Shown: positions 18,672 to 30,183, numbered from the stretch's first letter. The stretch is DNA of 64,000 nucleotides from an uncultured bacterium (GCA_905215155.1 CAJMPJ010000006.1:55982-119981), one strand, 5' to 3'. Notes: generated from the letters alone by a model not told the origin. Program-made: numbers and translations.

Positions 18672-18879
18672 TTACTCCTTTGCAGTTGTATGGTAAACCC
18701 GGATTCTCTCCACTACCTCCTGGGCACCGTCCTCCAAGGCAGTCCCATCTATACTCACGTTATAGACTATTCTATTACTCTGTCCGAAGTGCTTCAACCC
18801 GTTCTTTTGCTTTCCGGCAGAAATTCATCTGGTGTTCTTCTGCCCATCTACCCTTACATGGGGTTTTCACGGTGAAACG
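18672..18879 (-). pseudogene. Possible decayed gene fragment between GH28 and ROK genes
   Basis: In one minus-strand frame about 68 codons read as protein-like sequence interrupted by two adjacent stop codons: KGRWAEEHQMNFCRKAKERV... and then NRIVYNVSIDG...EEVVERI-like residues. A third stop ends it at 18672. The amphipathic, charged composition looks like the C-terminal end of a kinase-like protein, but I cannot name the family. It fills most of the 303-bp gap 18651-18953, which otherwise holds only the terminator. Confidence 0.3.
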
Positions 18880-18892
18880 TTATAAAAAAAGA

Positions 18893-18924
18893 AGAGACCC
18901 CCATACACCGGTAAAGGGATCTCT
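18893..18924 (-). terminator. Terminator of the GH28 transcript
   Basis: On the minus strand AGAGATCCC pairs with GGGGTCTCT (one T-G pair), loop about 13 nt, followed by TCTTTTTTT. It lies 30 bp after the GH28 stop codon. Confidence 0.85.
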
Positions 18925-18953
18925 TTCTTTTTCGGACCGTTTTCATCAGGTAC

Positions 18954-20273
18954 TTATAATTCTATGTTTTCCGTATTCAAAAGTGTAACATCTTCTTTGT
19001 AAAAAGGTCTCATGCTGTCCTCCACACGGATCTTTACGTGCTTCAACCGGATATTTCTTGCGTAATCCCCATAGATGCCGGAGATTTTTGTACGGATCTC
19101 TCCATCGCCCTGGCAAGGACGGATATCATATCCTTCGATGTCCCAGCGGGAGGTCTTTTCAAGGGTCAGATGAATGTTTTCAAAGCTCACATCCTCAATG
19201 TACTGATCCTCACTTCCGCGGAGAAAGATTCCGTTTTCCCCTTTGCAGGTAATATTTTGGAAATGAACGTTGCGCACCTTTCCGGCTTTTACCCCTGGTT
19301 TCCGGTCATGGACGGTGATGCAGATCGGCTCCGCCCGTCCCCACCATTCGTGGGAGAACCGTCGTGTTTCAATGGTTATGTTTGAAAATACAGCATTTTC
19401 CACATCTCCCCCATCCCGAATTTGAAGGGATATCCCCCGGTTGCTCCGGCTGATGGTACAGTTTTCCACCAGAATATTGCGGAAGCTGCACTCCCCTTCG
19501 GTTCCGATCTTAATGGCTGCACTGGTGGAGATCAAGGTACAGTTGGAGATCACAATGTTCTCACACGGTCCGTACTGGTTATAGTCACCGGAATTTTTGA
19601 GAACAATGGCATCGTCTCCGCACTCAATGTGACAGCCGATGATGCGGACATTGGTGCAGTGATCCGGGTCGATTCCATCGGAATTTGCCATCTGCAAGTT
19701 GTTAATCAAACGGATTCCTTCAATAAGAACGTCGTTGCAGCCGACCAGATGAACGGTCCAGAACGCACAGTTCATCAGCTTCACGTCCCGGATGGTCAGG
19801 TGCCGGAACTTTTCTAACAGCATCAGGGGAATTCTTGGATAATAGGTTCCTTCTATATGATAGCCGGAGTTGGAACCGTAAAAAATTGTTTCATTGGCGT
19901 CAATGGTGCCAAACCCTGTGATGGCTACATTTTCCTGGTCATATCCATAGAGAAATGCGTGGAACGGTCTCCCGTTGTATTCGCTGTTTAAAAAGGAAGG
20001 AAGACCGGATTCGTGTGCCACAATCTTTCCTCCGTTGGCCAGTGGATAATAATCCTCCAAATGGTCACTGGCCTTCAAAACGGCCCCCATTTCCAGATGA
20101 AATTCCACGTTGGATTTTAACAATATGGACCCGCTGTTGTAAATATGTCCGCCCGGTAACACCACACGCCCGCCGCCTGCAAGGCTGCATGTATCAATGG
20201 CTTTTTGGATGGCTTTCGCATCATTGGCCGCCCCATCACCCTTTGCTCCGAATTCCAATACATTATAAGTCAT
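18954..20273 (-). CDS. Glycoside hydrolase family 28 (polygalacturonase-like)
   Basis: A 439-residue right-handed beta-helix enzyme that hydrolyses alpha-galacturonide-type bonds in pectin fragments. It starts with the pectate-lyase-superfamily motif VLEFGAKGDGAANDAKAIQKA and has the GH28 acidic motifs NSDGIDPDHC and GDDAIVLK, whose aspartates form the catalytic centre, then a run of parallel beta-helix turns. There is no signal peptide, so it should act inside the cell on imported oligosaccharides. I start it at 20273 because GGGAGG sits seven bases upstream; the open frame begins at 20324. It is the last gene of a four-gene run with two oxidoreductases and a sugar isomerase. Confidence 0.9.
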   Translation of the reverse strand: MTYNVLEFGAKGDGAANDAKAIQKAIDTCSLAGGGRVVLPGGHIYNSGSILLKSNVEFHLEMGAVLKASDHLEDYYPLANGGKIVAHESGLPSFLNSEYNGRPFHAFLYGYDQENVAITGFGTIDANETIFYGSNSGYHIEGTYYPRIPLMLLEKFRHLTIRDVKLMNCAFWTVHLVGCNDVLIEGIRLINNLQMANSDGIDPDHCTNVRIIGCHIECGDDAIVLKNSGDYNQYGPCENIVISNCTLISTSAAIKIGTEGECSFRNILVENCTISRSNRGISLQIRDGGDVENAVFSNITIETRRFSHEWWGRAEPICITVHDRKPGVKAGKVRNVHFQNITCKGENGIFLRGSEDQYIEDVSFENIHLTLEKTSRWDIEGYDIRPCQGDGEIRTKISGIYGDYARNIRLKHVKIRVEDSMRPFYKEDVTLLNTENIEL

Positions 20274-20320
20274 AATTTCCTCCCGTCTCCAATGGTGCCT
20301 AACGTATGGCAAGACTAAAT

Positions 20321-21172
20321 TCATCCGATTTTTTCAAGTATGTCAAGAAGCGCACCATGAGCCATGGTAAAAGCCTCTTCTCCGTTTAATTTCTTCTTTT
20401 CTCCCTCACTCTGTTCCAGGGCATGGAACCCTGCAAAGTCTGCCAGATGGGGTTCCAGGGATAAAAAGCCCTCATATCCGCTTTCTTTCAAGCGCTTTAA
20501 GATTTCTTCCACCTTTCCATCGCCCTGTCCTGCCGGAACCACGCTTCCATCCGTCCATAAGGCATCCTTAATATGAACGTAGGCGATATATGGCTTTAAC
20601 CGTTCATAGGCGGCTAACGTATCCTGCTTGCACTGGACAAAGTTTGCAAAGTCAAACACCGCCTTAAAATATTCCCCATAATACTCCTTCATAAGCTCCA
20701 GACACCGGTCCGCCAGATCTCCGTAAATATCCTTTTCATTTTCATGAAGAAGGGTGATCCGGCTGGCCCTGGCGTAATCCACAAACTGCCCCACCTGAGT
20801 GAATACTTTTCCACGGTAAGGGGCATAAGCCTCGTTCTTAGGCATGAAAAAGCTGAACATCCGGATATAGGGTGCCTCCATCTCATGAGCGATCTCCACC
20901 GTATGTTTGAAAAGCTCCATATGAGGAAGAAAATCGTCTGTGATTTTGATTTTTCCAATGGGAGAGCCTATGGAAGATAACCGGATTCCAGCGTCAAAAA
21001 GCTGTTTTTTTATCTCTTTTACTTCCGGAAGGGAATACTCCACCAGACCTTTTCCGTTGACGCCCCGCATCTCTACATAGGAGATATCCAATTTTTTCAG
21101 TACCGCGATCTGCCTGCTCAAATCCATAGTAATCTCATCCGCAAAACCGGATAATTTTATTCCATCCCACAT
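20321..21172 (-). CDS. Sugar phosphate isomerase/epimerase family TIM-barrel protein
   Basis: A 283-residue AP-endonuclease-2-like TIM barrel of the xylose isomerase-like family. Conserved acidic and histidine metal ligands appear in TLLHENEKD, AVFDFANF, YVHIKDA and LSLEPHL. Members isomerise or epimerise sugars, often next to Gfo/Idh oxidoreductases as here. The start at 21172 is preferred over the ATG two codons earlier because AAGGAG is then eight bases away rather than two. The substrate is unknown. Confidence 0.88.
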   Translation of the reverse strand: MWDGIKLSGFADEITMDLSRQIAVLKKLDISYVEMRGVNGKGLVEYSLPEVKEIKKQLFDAGIRLSSIGSPIGKIKITDDFLPHMELFKHTVEIAHEMEAPYIRMFSFFMPKNEAYAPYRGKVFTQVGQFVDYARASRITLLHENEKDIYGDLADRCLELMKEYYGEYFKAVFDFANFVQCKQDTLAAYERLKPYIAYVHIKDALWTDGSVVPAGQGDGKVEEILKRLKESGYEGFLSLEPHLADFAGFHALEQSEGEKKKLNGEEAFTMAHGALLDILEKIG

Positions 21173-21194
21173 CTTCATCTCTCCTTTTGATCGT

Positions 21195-22349
21195 TTAATA
21201 GCTTCCTTCCGTATCAAAAACCACACCGCTCCCCTCTTTTTTCCGGGAAGAGGAACGTCGTTTCTCCAGTTCTTCTAAAAAAAGGTCTTCCTCAAACGGA
21301 ATCTCGATGCCTTTTCCCAGCCAGCTGGACAGATGCATGGCATTTGACAGAGTCAGACCGTTGATTCCCTCCACGCCCTCCGCCACCAGCGGGGTCCCAT
21401 GAAGAATTCTTCCTGCAAACGCCTTTAATACCCCCATATGCTGTTCATTAAGGCCATCGGTTTCAATCTCCGTGACCGTACATTCCGGCTTATCAAATCC
21501 GCCCTTAGCGGTCTTGCAGAAGGTCCGTTCATTTTCTGCCAGTTTATAAAGGGTGAGCTTCTCATTTTCACAGACCAGTTTTCCCATCTCCAAAGTCACT
21601 TCAAACCGGTTGGTTCCGGGCGCATCTGCGGTGGTGGTGACAAATACTCCGGTGGCACCGTTGGGATATTCCAGATATGCGGTGACATCATCCTCCACCT
21701 CAATGTCATGCCATTTCCCGTTGTGACAGAAGGCATGTACCTTTTTTGGCATTCCGCAGATCCACTGGAGAAGGTCCATATTATGGGGGCACTGGTTTAA
21801 CAGCACACCGCCGCCCTCTCCGTCCCAGGTGGCTCTCCAGCTTCCCGAATCATAATAGGACTGAGTCCGGTACCAGTCCGTCACGATCCAGTTGACTCTT
21901 TTTATGGCCCCCAGTTCCCCGCCGGTCACCAGCTCATGCATCTTCCGGTATATGCAGTTGGTCCTCTGATTAAACATCATGCCAAATACCCGGTCGCTTT
22001 TCCGGGCGGCTTCGTTCATTTCTCTTACCTGCTTTGTATACACTCCAGCCGGTTTTTCACACATGACATGAAGGCCATGCTCCAACGCGTAAATGGTCAG
22101 CTCCGGATGCTGATAATGAGGAACTGCGATAAGAACCGCATCACAGACTCCCGCTGTAATTAAATCTTTTCCTTCCTCATAAACAGCCGTTGTTTCCGGT
22201 AAATTTTCTTTTGCCCATGCTCTTCTTGCTTCGCTGCGGTCCGCAATTGCAGTGATTGCAATCTCCGGGGCCTTTCCCTGTAAAATATTTTTGCAATGTC
22301 CGGTTCCCATATTTCCGATTCCGATGATTCCAAGTCTTACTTGATTCAT
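21195..22349 (-). CDS. Gfo/Idh/MocA family oxidoreductase
   Basis: A 384-residue NAD(P)-dependent sugar oxidoreductase. The N-terminal Rossmann fold has IGIGNMGTGH, and the EKPAG motif (MCEKPAGVY) carries the catalytic Lys. A C-terminal alpha/beta domain follows with GEGGGVLLNQCPHNMDLLQW, where the His is the usual catalytic residue. AAGGAG lies before the ATG. It starts two bases after the paralogue at 22352. Two such enzymes in tandem suggest oxidation and reduction steps on one sugar acid, as in oxidation-assisted glycoside cleavage. Confidence 0.92.
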   Translation of the reverse strand: MNQVRLGIIGIGNMGTGHCKNILQGKAPEIAITAIADRSEARRAWAKENLPETTAVYEEGKDLITAGVCDAVLIAVPHYQHPELTIYALEHGLHVMCEKPAGVYTKQVREMNEAARKSDRVFGMMFNQRTNCIYRKMHELVTGGELGAIKRVNWIVTDWYRTQSYYDSGSWRATWDGEGGGVLLNQCPHNMDLLQWICGMPKKVHAFCHNGKWHDIEVEDDVTAYLEYPNGATGVFVTTTADAPGTNRFEVTLEMGKLVCENEKLTLYKLAENERTFCKTAKGGFDKPECTVTEIETDGLNEQHMGVLKAFAGRILHGTPLVAEGVEGINGLTLSNAMHLSSWLGKGIEIPFEEDLFLEELEKRRSSSRKKEGSGVVFDTEGSY

Positions 22350-22351
22350 TC

Positions 22352-23371
22352 TTATCTCTCCTTATTCCTGGCAGAATCATAAATGTCCATCATGGTATAA
22401 AAGGTATTCTCAACCGAAGGAAGATCGTTTAAATAAGCGGTTTTCCCAGCCAGGCACCGGTAAAAGTCCCGAATGCAGGCTTCATGCCCGCTGCCCCAGT
22501 AGGCTTTTCCCAAAACCGATGCACCTGGCGCCTTCCAGCAGTCAAACTCCTCCTGCTCCCAGGTCCGGGAAAAGACAGAATTTCCCTCTACACGCACAAC
22601 CCCCTTTTCACCAAAAAGCTCCATCAGGACAGGCGCATCAAATCCGTAAGCGGTGGTGGCATAAAAGCTGGCTCTTACGGGGTCGTCTCCCTCCGTAAAT
22701 TCCATATAAGCCTCCATGGTATCCTCCACCTCCACAACCCCTTTTAAGTGGTGGTTGCTCATGGCGGCTTCTGTTTTTACAGGCTTTCCAAGGAAGGTGA
22801 GCAAAAGGTCCAGGGTATGGATGGACTGATTGATAAGGACTCCGCCTCCCTCGGTCTGAAGGCCACCTCTCCAGCCGCTTTCCGTGTAATAAGCCGGCCC
22901 CCGGTTCCAGGTAACAAAAGCCCTTCCCCCTCTTAGCCTGCCTAACATCCCTCCCTCCAATATCTCCTCCACCTTTTTTGTGGTCTCATTATACCGGTTT
23001 TGAAAACAGATCCCAAGCCTTCCCCTGCTTTCTTTTTCCGCTGCCAAAAGCACTTGAAACTGAGCCTTTGTAATGGCGGGAGGCTTTTCCATAAAGGCAG
23101 AGAGCCCCTTCTTTAACCCCATGACTGCCATGGGCACGTGGCAGTCATGGGGGGTGCAGATGTGGATTACATCAAGTGCTTCCTTTTCAACCATCTCCTC
23201 CAAAGACCCGTAGACAGCCGCTTTTCCCTGGGTAAAGGAATCCGAGAATTCTTTTGCCCGTTCCCTTTTGATATCTGCCACCCCGCAAAGGCTCACCCCT
23301 TCTATTCCCGTAATGCACATGGCATGGACCCTGCCAATGCTCCCGCAGCCGATCACCCCGACCCGAACCAT
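22352..23371 (-). CDS. Gfo/Idh/MocA family oxidoreductase
   Basis: A 339-residue paralogue of the next gene: Rossmann motif IGCGSIGRVHA, MEKPPAITK with the catalytic Lys, and TEGGGVLINQSIHTLDLL in the C-terminal domain. It is the first gene of the minus-strand enzyme operon, 58 bp from a dyad that overlaps the -35 region and opposite the AraC regulator. Its sugar substrate is not readable from sequence. Confidence 0.92.
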   Translation of the reverse strand: MVRVGVIGCGSIGRVHAMCITGIEGVSLCGVADIKRERAKEFSDSFTQGKAAVYGSLEEMVEKEALDVIHICTPHDCHVPMAVMGLKKGLSAFMEKPPAITKAQFQVLLAAEKESRGRLGICFQNRYNETTKKVEEILEGGMLGRLRGGRAFVTWNRGPAYYTESGWRGGLQTEGGGVLINQSIHTLDLLLTFLGKPVKTEAAMSNHHLKGVVEVEDTMEAYMEFTEGDDPVRASFYATTAYGFDAPVLMELFGEKGVVRVEGNSVFSRTWEQEEFDCWKAPGASVLGKAYWGSGHEACIRDFYRCLAGKTAYLNDLPSVENTFYTMMDIYDSARNKER

Positions 23372-23413
23372 GCTTTCATCCCCTTTTCTTTTTTCTGTTT
23401 CTATGATAGATTA

Positions 23414-23448
23414 ATTATATACTCTTTTTTACGCAATTTGTTTGCGTA
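23414..23448. promoter_or_regulatory. Operator dyad and promoter between AraC gene and oxidoreductase operon
   Basis: A perfect palindrome TACGCAA-N5-TTGCGTA lies at 23430-23448 in the 122-bp divergent gap. On the minus strand a TATAAT (23419-23414) lies 11 bp downstream of it with no good -35, so the dyad occupies the -35 region. That is the expected layout for activation by an AraC-type protein. Confidence 0.6.
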
Positions 23449-23493
23449 GATTGACTAGAAACATGCACCAATTGCTTTTTACAGGAGGACCTG

Positions 23494-24339
23494 ATGAAAA
23501 AAGAAAGCTTATACGATTACAGTGAATTTTCCGAGCCCTTCAGCTGCGATTTTACCACCAGCCAGGCCGCAGGAAATGTGGATTTTCACATGCATAACAG
23601 CCATGAGATCTACCTTCTTTTAGACGGCCACATCCAGTATTTTGTGGAAAATTCCTGCTATGAAATGAATGCCGGAAACTTGATTCTTTTTTCCAACCAC
23701 GAAATCCACAAAGCGATTAACGGGAATCACGAACCCTTTACCCGTCTGGTCATTCACGTGAATCCCGCATTTATCCGTCCATACTGTACGTCCAACACCA
23801 ACCTTTTGGATTGTTTCCACCGAGATCCCGGAGTCAATAATCTGGTACTGCTTTCCAAGCCGGAATACGAGAAGCTCCTTGCCATGGCCCAAACTCTGAA
23901 TCAGGCACAAAAAAATCACTGCTCCTACGGCAGTGATTTAACAGCACTTACAACCTTGCTTCAAATTCTCATACTCATCAATCAAACCTGGAAAAAGACC
24001 GGTTTAGGAACGACTTCTCCAAGGCCCCACAAAGCCCAGGCCATTATGCGCTATATTGACAAAAACTTAACGGCCCCCATGACCCTGGACTCCATTTCAA
24101 ACGCCCTTTCCCTGGATAAATATTATTTGAGCCATTTATTCAAATCCGAAACCGAAAGCAGCATCTTTCAGTACATCGTGGTGAAACGGGTGGCTCTGGC
24201 AAAAGAACTGCTCTTAAAGGGACATACGGTTTCCGAAGCCTGTCACTTATCCGGGTTTCATGATTATTCTAATTTCATCCGCACCTTCCGTCAGACCACC
24301 GGCTGTACGCCGGGGCAGTTCAAGCGGCTGAATCAGTAA
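23494..24339 (+). CDS. AraC family transcriptional regulator with cupin sensor domain
   Basis: A 281-residue regulator. The N-terminal half is a cupin sugar-sensing domain (HMHNSHEIYLLLDGHI, ELNAGNL-like loop), and the C-terminal 100 residues hold the double helix-turn-helix (MTLDSISNALSLDKYYLSHLFKSE, then FHDYSNFIRTFRQTTGCTPGQFK). CAGGAGG precedes the ATG. It is divergent from the oxidoreductase-isomerase-GH28 operon and is its likely activator, responding to a sugar made by that pathway. Confidence 0.93.
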   Translation: MKKESLYDYSEFSEPFSCDFTTSQAAGNVDFHMHNSHEIYLLLDGHIQYFVENSCYEMNAGNLILFSNHEIHKAINGNHEPFTRLVIHVNPAFIRPYCTSNTNLLDCFHRDPGVNNLVLLSKPEYEKLLAMAQTLNQAQKNHCSYGSDLTALTTLLQILILINQTWKKTGLGTTSPRPHKAQAIMRYIDKNLTAPMTLDSISNALSLDKYYLSHLFKSETESSIFQYIVVKRVALAKELLLKGHTVSEACHLSGFHDYSNFIRTFRQTTGCTPGQFKRLNQ

Positions 24340-24359
24340 CGAAACGCTTGAAAGACCGG

Positions 24360-25118
24360 TTATTTCATCTTATATACGGGGTCTGCAGGATATCCTCCCC
24401 GGAGCTTCTGCATTCCCCGCTGCACCGCATCCTTTGACTGCTTCCAGTCCGCTTCCTTATTCATATAATCGAATTTCTCAATAAACCAGTCTACATCCTC
24501 TGAGACCCGTTCCATATTCTTTTCCATGAGCGAAAAGAGAAGGGGATAGAATTCTTTTCGTTCCCCGTCACTTAAATACCGGTCTGCCCCGCTGCATAAA
24601 TCCCCGAAGTGGTGAAGGCAGAACCCCTTGCTGTTACTGACTTTTGTGCGGAATCCGGAATCATTTCTGTAAAGGTAGAAAAAGGTTTCCAAAAAGCGGT
24701 CATACCGTTTGGAAAAACGGTCACAGATATAGCAGGTCTTTTCCTTGGAGGAAACCCAGTCACTAATGGCATTGGTACCGCCGGATTTCTTAATCAGCCG
24801 GGCCCTGATGGAAGTCTTTTGTGGAGCAAAGTCTTTGAATTCTTCCTTCATCTCCTTGAGCATTTTCTTATAATAGGTCTTTAAAATCCAGCCGTTGCCC
24901 AGCGCATTGCCGTAATCAAACATCTTCTTTTGATGGATGCGGCAAAATCCCTCCCGGTCCGTACTCTCTCTGGTGTCGCTTTCCATGTAAGAGGCACAGG
25001 ACCCCAGAACAAAATCTAAAAGTTCCTGCTCCACCTTCCGTTCCAGAAAGCAGAACGGGCATTCGTCCTCCGCATCCATGGCGTCATTCAACGGTATTTC
25101 ATACAATTTTTCCTTCAT
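24360..25118 (-). CDS. DUF6062 family protein, cysteine/histidine-rich
   Basis: A 252-residue conserved clostridial protein without known function. It has paired CxxC/CxxxH elements that look like metal sites: CPFCFLE, CRIHQ, CYICDRF and CLHHFGDLC, with a predominantly helical context and no signal peptide. The start at 25118 has GGAGGAGGG upstream; the open frame runs back to 25202 but would then include the leader hairpin. It has its own promoter (25217-25245) and is convergent with the AraC gene, with only 20 bp between. Role not assigned. Confidence 0.8.
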   Translation of the reverse strand: MKEKLYEIPLNDAMDAEDECPFCFLERKVEQELLDFVLGSCASYMESDTRESTDREGFCRIHQKKMFDYGNALGNGWILKTYYKKMLKEMKEEFKDFAPQKTSIRARLIKKSGGTNAISDWVSSKEKTCYICDRFSKRYDRFLETFFYLYRNDSGFRTKVSNSKGFCLHHFGDLCSGADRYLSDGERKEFYPLLFSLMEKNMERVSEDVDWFIEKFDYMNKEADWKQSKDAVQRGMQKLRGGYPADPVYKMK

Positions 25119-25145
25119 CCCTTTTCCCTCCTCCGAGCCAAAAAC

Positions 25146-25177
25146 GGCTGTGCAAAGGGATATCCCTTCACACAGCC
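25146..25177 (-). terminator. Hairpin: terminator of beta-glucoside operon and leader of the DUF6062 gene
   Basis: GGCTGTG pairs with CACAGCC and the stem continues through AAGGGATATCCCTT, giving a long nearly perfect hairpin, then GTTTTTGG on the minus strand. It lies 98 bp after the GH1 stop and downstream of the promoter at 25217-25245, so it can also attenuate the DUF6062 transcript. Confidence 0.75.
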
Positions 25178-25216
25178 TGTCATTTATCATGCATACTCCC
25201 AATAAAAACTATTTCT

Positions 25217-25245
25217 ATTTTACCTGCACCGGAGGAGGTTGTCAA
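25217..25245 (-). promoter_or_regulatory. Sigma-A promoter of the DUF6062 gene
   Basis: On the minus strand: TTGACA (25245-25240), 17-bp spacer, TAAAAT (25222-25217). The transcript would start near 25210 and pass through the hairpin at 25146-25177. Confidence 0.75.
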
Positions 25246-25274
25246 TGGCGGCGATGACGTTCGTTCCGCTTAAC

Positions 25275-28587
<3,313 letters not shown>

Positions 28588-28599
28588 ATGTCTATCCCC

Positions 28600-29616
28600 T
28601 TATAAACAAACATGAACCTTCATATAGTTTCCTGGTTCCTTTTCAATGGATCTTATCATTTCCGGAGCCTCTTCCATGGTTGTGATGCAGGTCAGTATCT
28701 TCCGCACATCCACAGCGCCGGAATGGATCAGTCTGATCGCCTCTTCAAATTCATTTGCACTTGTCCTCGCTCCCCTGATATCTACTTCCTTCTTTGTAAT
28801 AACATCCGTCGGTATGGGCGTTTCCGTTTTCGGCCAGCCGGTAAGCGTGATACGTCCGGCATTTGCAACATAATCAAGCGTCGAACGAACCGCCGCATTC
28901 GCTCCGGAGCACTCCATCACAAGCTCTGCTTTTCTTCCGTTTGTATATTCCACAATCTTTTCTTCTGCATTTTCTTTTGATGGATTGATAACATAACCCA
29001 CCCCCGCATCCTTTGCCATTTTAAGACGCTCATCTACCGGGTCGATCACGATGGGAACCGCCTGATAAGCGATGGCAGACATGGCAGCCAGCATTCCTAT
29101 GGGTCCTGCACCAATAACCACTACATGCTCCCCTGCTTTCAGCTCACCTCTGTGAAGTCCATGAAGAGCTATGGTCAGCGGTTCTGCAATCGGGGCTAAT
29201 TCCCAATCCATATCATCCGGTAATTTCCACAGCATATCCTCCGGATGGGTAACATATTCCGCCATTCCTCCTTCTACATGAACCCCAAGCACCTTTAAAT
29301 CCGTACAACAGTTTGTCCGCCCGATGGAACAGGGATAGCAGCGGCCACAGTATAGATAAGGGTCTAAAATCACTTTGTCCCCCACGTTAAGCCCTCTCTT
29401 GTTATTGGGGGATATTTGAAGAATTTCTCCTGCCACTTCATGTCCGATGATCCGTGGGTATGTGACCAAAGGATTTGTCCCGCGAAAAGCCCCAATATCG
29501 CTTCCGCAGATTCCAGCCGATTTTACTCGAATCAAAGCCTCCTGCTCTCTGCGGTGAGGCATTGGTATATCCACACACTCTGCTACCCATGGCTTCTCAT
29601 ATTTTATTGCTTTCAT
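28600..29616 (-). CDS. Zinc-dependent alcohol/polyol dehydrogenase (MDR family)
   Basis: A 338-residue medium-chain dehydrogenase. It has the catalytic zinc site CGSDIGAFRG and GHEVAGEI, the structural-zinc cysteines CGRCYPCSIGRTNC and the NAD motif GAGPIGMLAAM. It resembles galactitol-1-phosphate or sorbitol dehydrogenases. The start at 29616 has AAAGGAG upstream; the open frame starts at 29661. It is the first gene of the beta-glucoside PTS operon, 13 bp before the PTS gene, so it may oxidise the aglycone or a polyol phosphate derived from it (inference). Confidence 0.9.
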   Translation of the reverse strand: MKAIKYEKPWVAECVDIPMPHRREQEALIRVKSAGICGSDIGAFRGTNPLVTYPRIIGHEVAGEILQISPNNKRGLNVGDKVILDPYLYCGRCYPCSIGRTNCCTDLKVLGVHVEGGMAEYVTHPEDMLWKLPDDMDWELAPIAEPLTIALHGLHRGELKAGEHVVVIGAGPIGMLAAMSAIAYQAVPIVIDPVDERLKMAKDAGVGYVINPSKENAEEKIVEYTNGRKAELVMECSGANAAVRSTLDYVANAGRITLTGWPKTETPIPTDVITKKEVDIRGARTSANEFEEAIRLIHSGAVDVRKILTCITTMEEAPEMIRSIEKEPGNYMKVHVCL

Positions 29617-29686
29617 TTTGATCTCCTTTGCACGAAACTCCGCAGAGAAATTCCATTGCATTGCATTTCCCTGACTCTGGTTCCTT

Positions 29687-29723
29687 ACCAGTATCCTGCA
29701 GAAAGTACTGGTTCAGACAGTAC
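29687..29723 (-). promoter_or_regulatory. Alternative stem-loops in the leader of the beta-glucoside operon
   Basis: On the minus-strand RNA four complementary segments follow one another: GTACTG, ACCAGTAC, TACTGGT and ACCAG. ACCAGTAC can pair with the segment before or the one after, and TACTGGT can also pair with the next ACCAG. Such overlapping hairpins are typical of conditional RNA switches, but no clear U-tract follows, so control would more likely act on stability or translation. Confidence 0.35.
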
Positions 29724-29891
29724 ACACCAGGTATTCTCAATTTCCCCCCGATCAGAAAACCGCCTTCTCTTTAAATCGTATCCGTCAGGAAAAAATCAAT
29801 TCCCTAAATGCCACAATTCTTCCACTTTCTGCAATACTCCTTCTGGTACCACTCATTTTTTCTTCACTTATTTGAAATATTAAATTATTTC

Positions 29892-29909
29892 ATTGCAACC
29901 GGTTGCAAT
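29892..29909. promoter_or_regulatory. Perfect 18-bp operator palindrome (LacI/CcpA type)
   Basis: ATTGCAACCGGTTGCAAT is a perfect palindrome with the central CG of LacI-family sites and fits the published cre consensus WTGNAANCGNWNNCWW. It sits directly downstream of the predicted start point of the promoter at 29919-29947, where a bound repressor would block transcription. Confidence 0.75.
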
Positions 29910-29918
29910 CATATTTAA

Positions 29919-29947
29919 AGATTATCAGATTAAAACGTCTACGTCAA
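29919..29947 (-). promoter_or_regulatory. Probable sigma-A promoter of the beta-glucoside operon
   Basis: On the minus strand: TTGACG (29947-29942), 17-bp spacer, TAATCT (29924-29919). The leader to the first ATG is about 295 nt. The 654-bp gap 29617-30270 therefore holds this promoter, two operators, leader stem-loops and a terminator, but no gene I can support. Confidence 0.7.
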
Positions 29948-30021
29948 TTATATTTTCTTCCAATCTTTTTTCTAATTTTTTGTGCAGTATATACAATTAT
30001 TTTAATAATATAAAATTATTT

Positions 30022-30039
30022 TATGCAACCGATTTCAAT
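30022..30039. promoter_or_regulatory. Second operator-like site upstream of the beta-glucoside promoter
   Basis: This site matches the palindrome at 29892-29909 at 14 of 18 positions, including the TGCAACCG half, and also fits the cre consensus. The two centres are 130 bp apart on either side of the promoter, so looping or cooperative repression is possible. Confidence 0.55.
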
Positions 30040-30183
30040 ATATTTTATCAATGTAAAAGCATTATCCTTGATATTTGGGGAAAGGAACAGGAATTACGTT
30101 CCAATATGATTTCAGACACGCGGATGGGGGGACGATTGTTATGAACGCGAAATGAATATAAAAACCTTTCAAATAAAACAAAA

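Noticed and set aside
17943..18875. 310-codon open frame on the plus strand over the ROK kinase gene
   Set aside because: It is antisense to a clear kinase gene; the translation is Cys/Pro/Ser-rich and random-looking, without a ribosome site.
29416..29883. 155-codon plus-strand frame
   Set aside because: It runs from inside the dehydrogenase gene into the leader of the beta-glucoside operon; no ribosome site and no motif.
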